8,222 nt of DNA from an archaeon (lineage in GTDB: Archaea > Halobacteriota > Syntropharchaeia > Alkanophagales > Methanospirareceae): the NCBI GenBank assembly GCA_030019325.1, contig JASEFB010000081.1, positions 1-8,222 of the forward strand. The letters are read 5' to 3'. The translations under genes were made by a program, and so were the position numbers. Below are positions 1 to 4,788 of this stretch, piece by piece. The notes below the pieces were generated by a model. That model did no database searches, was not told the origin of the DNA, and worked only from the letters and a program-made list of their open reading frames with translations. Positions within the stretch are counted from its first letter, which is position 1. Each line of letters opens with the position of its first letter.

Positions 1-288
1 GGATTGCATACGTTGCTCTATCTTGATATTTCGATGCGTATCCACGAAGCGTTAGGGCTGCTGGAGGCGGTTGAGGAAAAGAAGGGCGATGAAGTGCTGA
101 AGAAATCACTACTTGTTGGTATTGCGAGAGCGGGCTCTGATAAGCCGGTTGTGAAAGCAGATTACTTGCCTGTAGTGAAGAACTACGAATTTGGTGAGCT
201 GCCGCATGTGCTCGTTGTTCCGGGTGAACTCCATTTCTTGGAAAGAGAGGCGTTACTAAAGATTGCACAGGCACCGGAGGATATTTGA
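1..288 (+). CDS. dph5: Diphthine synthase, C-terminal part (cut by window start)
   Basis: The frame is open from base 1 and ends in TGA at 286-288, giving 95 residues. They match the C-terminus of diphthine synthase, the SAM-dependent methyltransferase that methylates the modified histidine of elongation factor 2 during diphthamide synthesis in the cytoplasm. Recognisable blocks are GLHTLLYLDIS near the start, VGIARAGSDKPVVKAD in the middle, and PHVLVVPGELHFLEREAL followed by an AP dipeptide at the end. Family members are about 260 residues, so roughly the first 165 lie outside the window. The TTG at base 4 is an ordinary internal leucine codon, not a start. No internal damage is seen. The next gene lies on the opposite strand and converges on this one, so dph5 ends its transcription unit here. 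Confidence 0.9.
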   Translation, partial: GLHTLLYLDISMRIHEALGLLEAVEEKKGDEVLKKSLLVGIARAGSDKPVVKADYLPVVKNYEFGELPHVLVVPGELHFLEREALLKIAQAPEDI

Positions 289-320
289 GTTCTCTTTCGT
301 TTAAAACCGGTTTTCTTCAA
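289..320 (+). terminator. Possible dph5 terminator region with 12-bp palindrome
   Basis: Directly after the dph5 stop codon comes a pyrimidine-rich run, then the perfect palindrome AAAACCGGTTTT (303-314) followed by more T and C. Archaeal transcription often ends at T-rich tracts, and the gene facing this one lies on the other strand. The position fits a terminator, but the palindrome has no loop as written and may be incidental. Confidence 0.35.
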
Positions 321-440
321 CACCCTTTCTCTATGATACCACAGTGCATGTTCCCCCAAGCCCCAACCACACCACCTCGCAATAAATGTGGGGCATCCGT
401 TTCTGCTATGTCTGCTACATTTGGTAGGTTAGTTGCAGTC

Positions 441-773
441 TTATTCGTTTTCACTCTTTTTTGAAGCTCTGATGTATCTTTGAGCTGCGTATATCCCTGC
501 TGCATATATTCCAAAAGAGAATATACCAATGGAAAAGATACCTATAGAGAAAATACCGATCGAGAAGATGCCAGCAGCGAAAACTCCGCATGCAAAGAGG
601 CCAGCTGAAAATACTCCAATTGCAAAGTCCCCTGCAGCAAGATACCCACCTGCGAATTGTCCAGCATTGGCAAGCGGGAACCCCGCTATCGTGTCAATAC
701 CAGCCAAATACAACAGCAGTGCTATGATTAGCAGCCCGACAGCAACTACACCAGCCAAATTCTCCCATTTCAT
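441..773 (-). CDS. Small hydrophobic protein with glycine-centred pentapeptide repeats
   Basis: This is a 110-residue protein of unknown function. Residues 7-26 are strongly hydrophobic and could form a membrane segment or signal anchor. From about residue 36 to 95 the protein is twelve consecutive five-residue units of the form x-[AI]-G-[IV]-[FY]. The most regular stretch is SIGIF repeated three times at 71-85. The tail (about 98-110) is polar and basic-acidic. The regular period and the large aromatic residue in every unit resemble pentapeptide-repeat beta-helices, but Gly replaces the usual small residue and there is no Asn/Asp, so a membrane-associated form is likely. The start is well supported: AGGAGGTGAT (781-790), an exact match to the archaeal 16S anti-Shine-Dalgarno sequence, sits 7 nt before ATG. 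The 15-bp DNA period also keeps the opposite strand open at 529-792, which I treat as a shadow. Confidence 0.7.
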   Translation of the reverse strand: MKWENLAGVVAVGLLIIALLLYLAGIDTIAGFPLANAGQFAGGYLAAGDFAIGVFSAGLFACGVFAAGIFSIGIFSIGIFSIGIFSFGIYAAGIYAAQRYIRASKKSENE

Positions 774-780
774 TTTTTAT

Positions 781-790
781 ATCACCTCCT
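781..790 (-). promoter_or_regulatory. Strong Shine-Dalgarno site of the pentad-repeat gene
   Basis: On the minus strand this reads AGGAGGTGAT, fully complementary to the usual archaeal 16S rRNA 3' end, with 7 nt to the ATG at 773. It is the strongest ribosome binding site in the window, where most other genes have weak sites, and it fixes the start of the 110-residue protein. Confidence 0.8.
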
Positions 791-816
791 AATCTTTTTA
801 TTTTGGTTGCATTATC

Positions 817-847
817 AAGTACGGGGTATGTCACATACCCCATACTT
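817..847 (-). repeat. 15-bp stem hairpin at the tnpA 3' end
   Basis: The arms AAGTACGGGGTATGT (817-831) and ACATACCCCATACTT (833-847) are inverted repeats with one mismatch around a single central base. The mismatch becomes a G-U pair in minus-strand RNA. The hairpin starts at the stop codon of the tnpA relic. A subterminal hairpin just past tnpA is what an IS200/IS605 right end looks like, and it could also act as a transcription barrier before the 110-residue gene. The cleavage site cannot be placed from one copy. Confidence 0.65.
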
Positions 848-1023
848 AAGTACGAAGCCTGTGAGTGTGAAAGAATTTGGTATAAAGAGTTATGTAACAG
901 GTTTTGAGTGCCTTTTCTTTCTCTTCATCAATTACAACTACCGGTATAGTGTCTGTTTTAGCATAATTATTACCATTCTGCCCCTCAATATACCTCTCCA
1001 CCACTTCCCATCCTTGCCCTATT

Positions 1024-1104
1024 GCGAAGCGTTTTTCGTGAAACTTTTTTGATAAAACTTTTCTTAAGAGTTTTGTAAACGCTTTTTCTAAAAGGGTTTC
1101 GTGA
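1024..1104 (-). repeat. A/T-rich palindromic segment read in frame inside tnpA
   Basis: This stretch of about 80 bp encodes the extra K/L/F-rich residues between CYH and GQG of the TnpA relic. It contains an imperfect inverted repeat, AAAACTTTT (1054-1062) and AAGAGTTTT (1066-1074), matching at 8 of 9 positions, and two copies of TTTCGTGA near its ends (1035-1042 and 1097-1104). It keeps the frame open. I infer that it is an inserted palindromic element; the limits are approximate. Confidence 0.45.
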
Positions 1105-1170
1105 TAGCAAGAAGGCGCCCATAAGTGGTCTGGACACCATTCTTTAAGATGCTGAAATTCATGTTTCTTT

Positions 1171-1178
1171 GGCAAACC
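1171..1178. repeat. Left 8-bp target duplication of the IS66-family element
   Basis: GGCAAACC lies immediately outside the left terminal repeat and is repeated exactly at 2709-2716 outside the right one. IS66-family elements typically duplicate 8 bp. Confidence 0.92.
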
Positions 1179-1218
1179 GTAATTGCTCAATATCCAGTGG
1201 GTCTTAAAAAATTTTAAT

Positions 1219-1233
1219 CGAAAGTTTTATTAA
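1219..1233 (+). promoter_or_regulatory. Candidate BRE/TATA of the IS66-family transposase
   Basis: CGAAAG (1219-1224) is followed by TTTTATTAA (1225-1233), about 29 nt before the ATG at 1258. A start site about 26 nt downstream would leave almost no leader, which agrees with the lack of a well-placed Shine-Dalgarno sequence. Confidence 0.45.
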
Positions 1234-1257
1234 GGATCTTGTTCAGATGCACATTAT

Positions 1258-2700
1258 ATGGCACCTACTATACCCGAAGAGATAATAACTTTGGATCCTG
1301 AAGGCATAGATTTCGATGATAAGGAAGCAGTTAAGTCCCTCATTCTCAAACTTCTCAATATCATAGAATCGCAAGCACAGCTCATACATGAGCTGCAAAA
1401 TGAAAATCAATCCCTGAAAGATGAAATAAACAGACTGAAGGGCGAGAAAGGAAAGCCAAAGTTCTCGTCTAAGACATCTGAAAAAGAAGCTGACGTCCCA
1501 AACCCAAAAGGGGAAGGGAAGAAAAACTGGAGAAAAAGTGCGAAGAAGTCAAGAGTCAAGATAGATAGAACGGAGTACAGACGGGTTGACAGGAAAATTC
1601 TCCCACCTGATTCCGAGCATAAAGGTTACCGAAGCGTAGTGGTTCAGAATATCAAATTCACCACGGATAATGTGGAATACAAACTGGAGCGTTTTTATTC
1701 GCCCTCTGAAAACAAATTATATGAGGCGGAACTGCCAGAGGACATACACGGTGAGTTCGAGGACGACCTGAAAGCGTTCGTTGTTTACCTTTATTACGCT
1801 TGCAGAGTCACCGAGAACAAAATAAAGAAGATATTGGAAGAAGCGGGGATCATCATTTCTGCGGGTGAAATCTCCAATATCCTGACGCAGGAGAAGAAAG
1901 AAGAGCTGACAAAGGAGCGCGAGGAAATCTTAAAGGTTGGTTTGGAGTCCTCAATTTACTTTCACACCGATGACACCGGGTTAAAGCACGAAGGAAAAAA
2001 CCACCACGTTCACGTGATTTGTAACCAGATGTTTTCCGCTTTCTTCATCACACCCAAAAAGGACAGAGACACAATCAGGAGCTTTCTTGGATTGAAGAAG
2101 GACGAAAAGACGGATAAGATCATGATCTCTGACGATGCCAGGCAGTATCCGGGCATAGCTGTTTATCATGCTTTATGCTGGATACACCAGATAAGGCTGT
2201 ACAAGAAATTAAATCCGCTTATCGATTACCATCGCATCCAACTCCAAGAGTTCCTCACGCGTGTGTGGGCATTTTACGATTTGTTAGATAGATTCCGGGA
2301 AAATCCAGGTGACGAGGAGAAGGAAAAACTGGAAAATGAATTTGACGAGTTGTTTTCAACAGAGACCGGATACGAGGAACTGGATAAAAGGATAGCCCTT
2401 ACTAAAGAGAAGAAGGAGGAACTTCTGCTCGTGCTGAGGTTTCCTGAGATACCGCTCCATAACAATCCCGCGGAGTTAGCACTCCGTGAACCCGTGGTAA
2501 AACGTAAAATTAGTAACGGAACGAGAAGCGAAGACGGAAAGACCGCATGGGAGAAGATGATGTCTATACTCGACACTTGTAAGAAGCAGGGTGTCGGTTT
2601 CTTTGATTATATTAGGGATATATTTTCAGGAAAACGTGCCATGACAAGATTAGCACATCTCATTTCTCGAAATGCATCTCAAAAGCCCACCTTTTATTGA
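1258..2700 (+). CDS. tnpC: IS66-family DDE transposase
   Basis: This 480-residue protein is the transposase of the surrounding element. Residues about 28-62 form a leucine-rich coiled coil (ending LKDEINRLKG), followed by a basic low-complexity linker, as usual at the N-terminus of IS66 TnpC. Likely catalytic residues are Asp in HTDDTG (238/239), Asp in MISDDARQY (292/293) and Glu in NNPAELALR (406), which match the family DDE layout. CWIHQIRLYKKL (307-318) corresponds to the conserved segment after the second Asp. The protein is slightly shorter than typical TnpC (just over 500 residues) but has no frameshift. ATG at 1258 is chosen because no other in-frame ATG precedes it in the element; the ATG at 1247 is in another frame. 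The TGA at 2698-2700 falls within the right terminal repeat. The gene is likely active or recently active. Confidence 0.92.
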   Translation: MAPTIPEEIITLDPEGIDFDDKEAVKSLILKLLNIIESQAQLIHELQNENQSLKDEINRLKGEKGKPKFSSKTSEKEADVPNPKGEGKKNWRKSAKKSRVKIDRTEYRRVDRKILPPDSEHKGYRSVVVQNIKFTTDNVEYKLERFYSPSENKLYEAELPEDIHGEFEDDLKAFVVYLYYACRVTENKIKKILEEAGIIISAGEISNILTQEKKEELTKEREEILKVGLESSIYFHTDDTGLKHEGKNHHVHVICNQMFSAFFITPKKDRDTIRSFLGLKKDEKTDKIMISDDARQYPGIAVYHALCWIHQIRLYKKLNPLIDYHRIQLQEFLTRVWAFYDLLDRFRENPGDEEKEKLENEFDELFSTETGYEELDKRIALTKEKKEELLLVLRFPEIPLHNNPAELALREPVVKRKISNGTRSEDGKTAWEKMMSILDTCKKQGVGFFDYIRDIFSGKRAMTRLAHLISRNASQKPTFY

Positions 2701-2708
2701 GCAGATAC

Positions 2709-2716
2709 GGCAAACC
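2709..2716. repeat. Right 8-bp target duplication of the IS66-family element
   Basis: GGCAAACC here is identical to 1171-1178. Its last five bases also form part of one arm of the A/T-rich palindrome at 2712-2738, so the insertion occurred at the foot of a potential hairpin. Confidence 0.92.
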
Positions 2717-2738
2717 TTTCTTTGGAAAAGAAAAGTTT
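2712..2738 (-). repeat. 12-bp stem palindrome at the site of the tnpA internal deletion
   Basis: AAACCTTTCTTT (2712-2723) and AAAGAAAAGTTT (2727-2738) are inverted repeats, 11 of 12 matching, around a 3-nt loop GGA. The palindrome occupies the place where the central, HUH-containing part of tnpA should be and is read in frame. It resembles the segment at 1024-1104 in composition and in its AAAC/GTTT arm ends, but I cannot show that they are one family. Confidence 0.6.
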
Positions 2739-2924
2739 TCTTCTGTCGCTTCTGCAACTTCACCGAGCAACACTTTCCCTCTGTACTTGGGCGAAAAAAC
2801 TAAGTGCTCCGTTAGTAGAGAAACCGTATGTCTATCATGACGAAGCTCGCTTCTTGTTACCTTATCCTTCTTCGCTTCCATCTCCCCATCTCACTTCAAG
2901 GTAAACACTAAAAGTGATATAACC

Positions 2925-2932
2925 TTATAAAA
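2925..2932 (-). promoter_or_regulatory. tnpA: TATA-like box upstream of tnpA
   Basis: The minus strand reads TTTTATAA, about 45 nt before the tnpA ATG at 2881, in an A/T-rich stretch. It would give a leader of about 20 nt. The support is positional only. Confidence 0.35.
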
Positions 2933-3097
2933 ATTTTTCAGCTATGCAAAAAATATTTGATACAAAGACTTCATTCATGAAATAACGGGAAAAACCGATG
3001 AAGTTGAGAAAAACGAGACTGTATAGAAGAGATTGAACTTTAAAATTGTGATAACCACTAAAAATCGAAATACAAGGATTTTATCCGGAAGATTCTG

Positions 3098-3124
3098 AAA
3101 GGAGGAAGGAAAAAGGAAATCAAA
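3098..3124 (-). terminator. T-rich terminator candidate after the MFS gene
   Basis: The minus strand just past the MFS stop codon (3140-3142) is almost purely pyrimidine, with several T runs interrupted by C. Archaeal RNA polymerase commonly stops at such tracts without a hairpin. On the plus strand the same bases look like a Shine-Dalgarno site (GGAGG) but lead only into an antisense frame. Confidence 0.4.
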
Positions 3125-3139
3125 TGCTTCTAAAAGGGT

Positions 3140-4321
3140 TTAATCCGAACCAACCTTCCACACAACAACCATCACCACAAGGAGCAGCACGGCATACGCC
3201 AGAAACAGTAACCGTGCACCGAAGACTTCAGAAAGAGCGCCACAAACGAGAGGGATACCTCCCAAACCTGCATAAAATACCGTGTAATAGATGCCCATTA
3301 CTTTCCCGCGCCTCTCCTGCTCTTGCTCTCCTTCTCCTGCGGCTTTCGACGCGAGCGTTAAGGTGCCCAGTGAGATTGCACCCAGACCTGCACCGAGGAA
3401 GAGACTCATTATAACAAGTTGGAAAACGGTGGTTGCGACGTAAAGCACGAACAAGCCACAAGCGCATAAAAGCAATCCAGCAGCCGAGAGAATGAGCTCT
3501 CCTATCTTCTTCATCAGCCGATTAAATCCTGCTTGCAAGAGTGCGAACACCATGAACATCAATGAAAGAATTAGACCGATGATTCCCGCTGAGAGCCTGA
3601 GGTTCTCGGGCGCAAAAGCAAACGGGGAGAACAGGGCACCCATAATGGCTGCAACACCAATCCCAAAAAATATCACGGAACAGGCAAGCGTCAATCTTCT
3701 TCTCTCTCGCTCAGGTAACAACAAACTCGTTCCTTTTCTTTCTATCCTCAATTTCGGCTCCTGAACAAAGAGCAGCACCAATACAATACTGAGAAGCGCA
3801 AAAGCAACGCAAACGAGAAACGGCATGAAGATACCATATCTATCGAAAAGAATGCCTCCTGAAGCAGGACCCACCGCTAACCCAACGCCCAAACCGATGT
3901 TGTACACGCCCATTGCATGTCCTCGTTCCTCGTAACTCGTCACTTCAGAGAGCAACGCGGTGATTGCAGGGAAGAACAAACCTGCACCAGCCCCCTGTAA
4001 TGCCCGTACACATATCCAATGATACTGTTCGGTTGAAAGAGGAAAAAGAGCTGATGCAACAGCATAAAGCAAGAGCCCCGCTATGATCAAGGGCTTCCTC
4101 CCAAGTTTATCCGACATAATGCCGCCCGGAATATTGAGCGGTGTGCTGGCAATGGTAAAAGCAGAGAAGATCAAAGCAGCGACGATGAACGGTGTTCCTG
4201 AAGTCTCCACCCACATGCCGAGCAGCGGTGCGATGACCGTAACACCGAATTGCGTGCTAAAGACACAGATCGCAGCGATAATAACTATTTTTGTAAATTT
4301 CTGATCAAGATCTGAAGGCAT
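3140..4321 (-). CDS. Major facilitator superfamily transporter, DHA1-like exporter
   Basis: This 393-residue protein has the usual twelve hydrophobic segments of MFS carriers. Motif A between TM2 and TM3 is GGIMSDKLGRKPLI (66-79). A TM4 signature RALQGAGAGLFFPA (106-119) carries the conserved Arg. TM5 has a motif C-like segment, GLGVGLAVGPASGG (143-156). Motif C is typical of proton-driven antiporters, so export of a drug or metabolite is likely, but the substrate cannot be told. A central charged loop (about 191-210) separates the two halves. The length is normal and nothing is broken. ATG at 4321 is preceded by a TATA-like sequence only about 22 nt upstream, suggesting a leaderless mRNA. 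The gene is divergent from the zinc-motif gene at 4510 and forms its own unit, ending in a T-rich tract beside the transposon nest. Confidence 0.9.
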   Translation of the reverse strand: MPSDLDQKFTKIVIIAAICVFSTQFGVTVIAPLLGMWVETSGTPFIVAALIFSAFTIASTPLNIPGGIMSDKLGRKPLIIAGLLLYAVASALFPLSTEQYHWICVRALQGAGAGLFFPAITALLSEVTSYEERGHAMGVYNIGLGVGLAVGPASGGILFDRYGIFMPFLVCVAFALLSIVLVLLFVQEPKLRIERKGTSLLLPERERRRLTLACSVIFFGIGVAAIMGALFSPFAFAPENLRLSAGIIGLILSLMFMVFALLQAGFNRLMKKIGELILSAAGLLLCACGLFVLYVATTVFQLVIMSLFLGAGLGAISLGTLTLASKAAGEGEQEQERRGKVMGIYYTVFYAGLGGIPLVCGALSEVFGARLLFLAYAVLLLVVMVVVWKVGSD

Positions 4322-4343
4322 GTGTAGTAATAATTTTTCCCCT

Positions 4344-4352
4344 TTTATTTAA
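4344..4352 (-). promoter_or_regulatory. TATA-like box of the MFS gene
   Basis: The minus strand reads TTAAATAAA, starting 31 nt and ending 22 nt before the ATG at 4321. That spacing places transcription start at or next to the start codon. Confidence 0.45.
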
Positions 4353-4378
4353 CTATTCAGGTTTATCAATACCCAAAC

Positions 4379-4390
4379 GAGATATATCTC
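4379..4390. promoter_or_regulatory. 12-bp palindrome in the divergent promoter region
   Basis: GAGATATATCTC is a perfect palindrome between the divergent MFS and zinc-motif genes, about 27 bp upstream of the MFS TATA box. It could be a binding site for a dimeric regulator, but only one copy is present and the A/T core makes chance plausible. Confidence 0.25.
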
Positions 4391-4449
4391 TTTAGTAAAG
4401 CTTTCTTTTTAAAAGCAAACAAAGACCTCCACCGAGAGCGCAAAAATAT

Positions 4450-4464
4450 CGAAAAGTTTATATA
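4450..4464 (+). promoter_or_regulatory. BRE and TATA box of the zinc-motif gene
   Basis: CGAAAAG followed by TTTATATA (4457-4464) is a close match to an archaeal BRE plus TATA box, the clearest promoter in the window. Transcription would begin near 4486, leaving about 25 nt of leader that contains AAGGG (4493-4497), a modest ribosome binding site 12 nt before the ATG. Confidence 0.7.
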
Positions 4465-4509
4465 GGATAAAGAATTTGCTAGCTTTTAACCTAAGGGCTT
4501 AAGCTCAGC

Positions 4510-4740
4510 ATGAAATTTAAAAAAGGCCCTCGTAAAAAACCACGGCACTTTTGTGGCTATTGTGGAGGAACAGGTAAGAGACCGGGAGTTTCAGCACTAC
4601 CGTGCCTTATCTGTGGAGGTACAGGGCGTAGGCCTTTTAGGTTGAGAAAGGAGTGTGCCTTCTGTGAAGGAACAGGTCGGAGGCCGGGAAGTTTGGCATT
4701 ACCATGCCCTACCTGTGGTGGATGGGGATTCACTAAGTGA
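4510..4740 (+). CDS. Small protein with four DnaJ-type CxxCxGxG zinc motifs
   Basis: This 76-residue protein consists almost entirely of four Cys motifs: CGYCGGTG (15-22), CLICGGTG (32-39), CAFCEGTG (49-56) and CPTCGGWG (66-73). The first cysteines are exactly 17 residues apart each time (15, 32, 49, 66). CxxCxGxG is the hallmark of the DnaJ central domain, where four copies hold two zinc ions, so this protein probably binds two zincs. It has no J domain or substrate-binding domain. Motifs 1 and 3 and motifs 2 and 4 are the more similar pairs (GKRPGVSALPC against GRRPGSLALPC), pointing to duplication of a 34-residue unit. The N-terminus is very basic (MKFKKGPRKKPR), which could suit nucleic-acid binding. 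A strong TATA box at 4457 and ATG at 4510 support a real gene. Its function is unknown. Confidence 0.8.
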   Translation: MKFKKGPRKKPRHFCGYCGGTGKRPGVSALPCLICGGTGRRPFRLRKECAFCEGTGRRPGSLALPCPTCGGWGFTK

Positions 4741-4788
4741 TATTAAAATTTTTCTGCTATAACTGAAACGTTAATCAGATTCACTTGG

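Larger units (their letters stand above)
846..1178 (-). pseudogene. tnpA: IS200-type transposase TnpA (Y1), C-terminal piece
   Basis: Read on the minus strand, this piece contains HLKEWCPDHLWAPSCYH and then GQGWEVVERYIEGQ, which I recognise as the C-terminal half of the IS200 TnpA single-strand transposase. The tyrosine in VVERYIEGQ corresponds to the catalytic Tyr of the Y1 family. Between CYH and GQG lies a stretch of about 27 residues rich in K, L and F (DNA about 1024-1104). In relatives I would expect only a short Gly-Ser-like link there. The piece is cut at its 5' side by the IS66-family element at 1179. After about residue EGQ the protein continues to a TAA at 846-848 that overlaps the right-end hairpin. 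It is not functional as it stands, since it has no N-terminus, start codon or HUH motif. Confidence 0.75.
1179..2708 (+). mobile_element. Complete IS66-family insertion sequence (1530 bp)
   Basis: The element is bounded by imperfect terminal inverted repeats of about 27 bp. The left end is GTAATTGCTCAATA and continues to GTGGG (1179-1205). The right end, read inward on the minus strand, is GTATCTGCTCAATA and continues to GTGGG (2708-2682). They match at 19 of 27 positions. An 8-bp direct repeat, GGCAAACC, flanks the element. A left end starting with GTAA and an 8-bp duplication are both IS66-family traits. It carries a single transposase gene and no tnpA/tnpB accessory genes, like the ISBst12-type branch. 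The stop codon of the transposase lies inside the right terminal repeat. The element sits in the tnpA relic in the opposite orientation. Perfect duplications and an intact frame suggest a fairly recent insertion. Confidence 0.93.
2709..2881 (-). pseudogene. tnpA: IS200-type transposase TnpA, N-terminal piece
   Basis: From ATG at 2881 the minus strand encodes ELRHDRHTVSLLTEHLVFSP and then KYRGKVLLGEVAEATE, the start of an IS200-type TnpA including the strand with CPKYR-like residues (here SPKYRGK). After about residue 47 the similarity stops and the frame runs into FPKKGLP, encoded by an A/T-rich palindrome. The piece ends at the IS66 insertion. Joined to 846-1170 in phase (173 + 325 nt), it makes a 165-residue frame. 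The section that should carry the HUH metal-binding motif is missing, so TnpA was already inactive before the IS66 element arrived. A GGGGAG directly before the ATG is too close to serve well as a Shine-Dalgarno site, and a TATA-like box lies at 2925-2932. Confidence 0.75.
817..2932 (-). mobile_element. IS200/IS605-type element relic, split by an IS66-family insertion
   Basis: The two tnpA pieces (2709-2881 and 846-1178), the right-end hairpin (817-847) and a TATA-like sequence at 2925-2932 outline an IS200/IS605-type element on the minus strand. Its middle is occupied by the IS66-family element 1179-2708. Taking out that element and one copy of its 8-bp duplication joins the pieces into a single open frame of 165 residues. 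No tnpB is present. The outer limits are uncertain, because these elements make no target duplication and the ends cannot be defined without a second copy. Confidence 0.6.

Noticed and set aside
2274..2576. Minus-strand Ser-rich frame of 100 codons
   Set aside because: It is antisense to the IS66 transposase and consists of low-complexity serine and phenylalanine from reversed Glu/Lys codons.
2968..3004. Interrupted stem ACTTCAT/ATGAAGT with inner CGG/CCG
   Set aside because: The left arm needs an 11-nt bulge. Without a second copy or covariation this is not convincing as an RNA or transposon end.
2905..3060. CACTAAAA and GTGATA(T)AACC words occurring in both orders near 2906 and 3047
   Set aside because: They are short and differently arranged, so they do not form a clear direct or inverted repeat.
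1086..3141. 14-base identity TTCTAAAAGGGTTT at 1086-1099 and 3128-3141
   Set aside because: It might be a trace of the A/T-rich element at the MFS 3' end, but similarity stops at once on both sides and a chance match is not excluded.
3124..3414. Plus-strand frame of 96 codons preceded by a GGAGG-rich stretch
   Set aside because: It is antisense to the end of the MFS gene, its composition (Arg, Leu, Pro, His) is that of a shadow frame, and the purine run is better explained as the T-rich terminator of the MFS gene.
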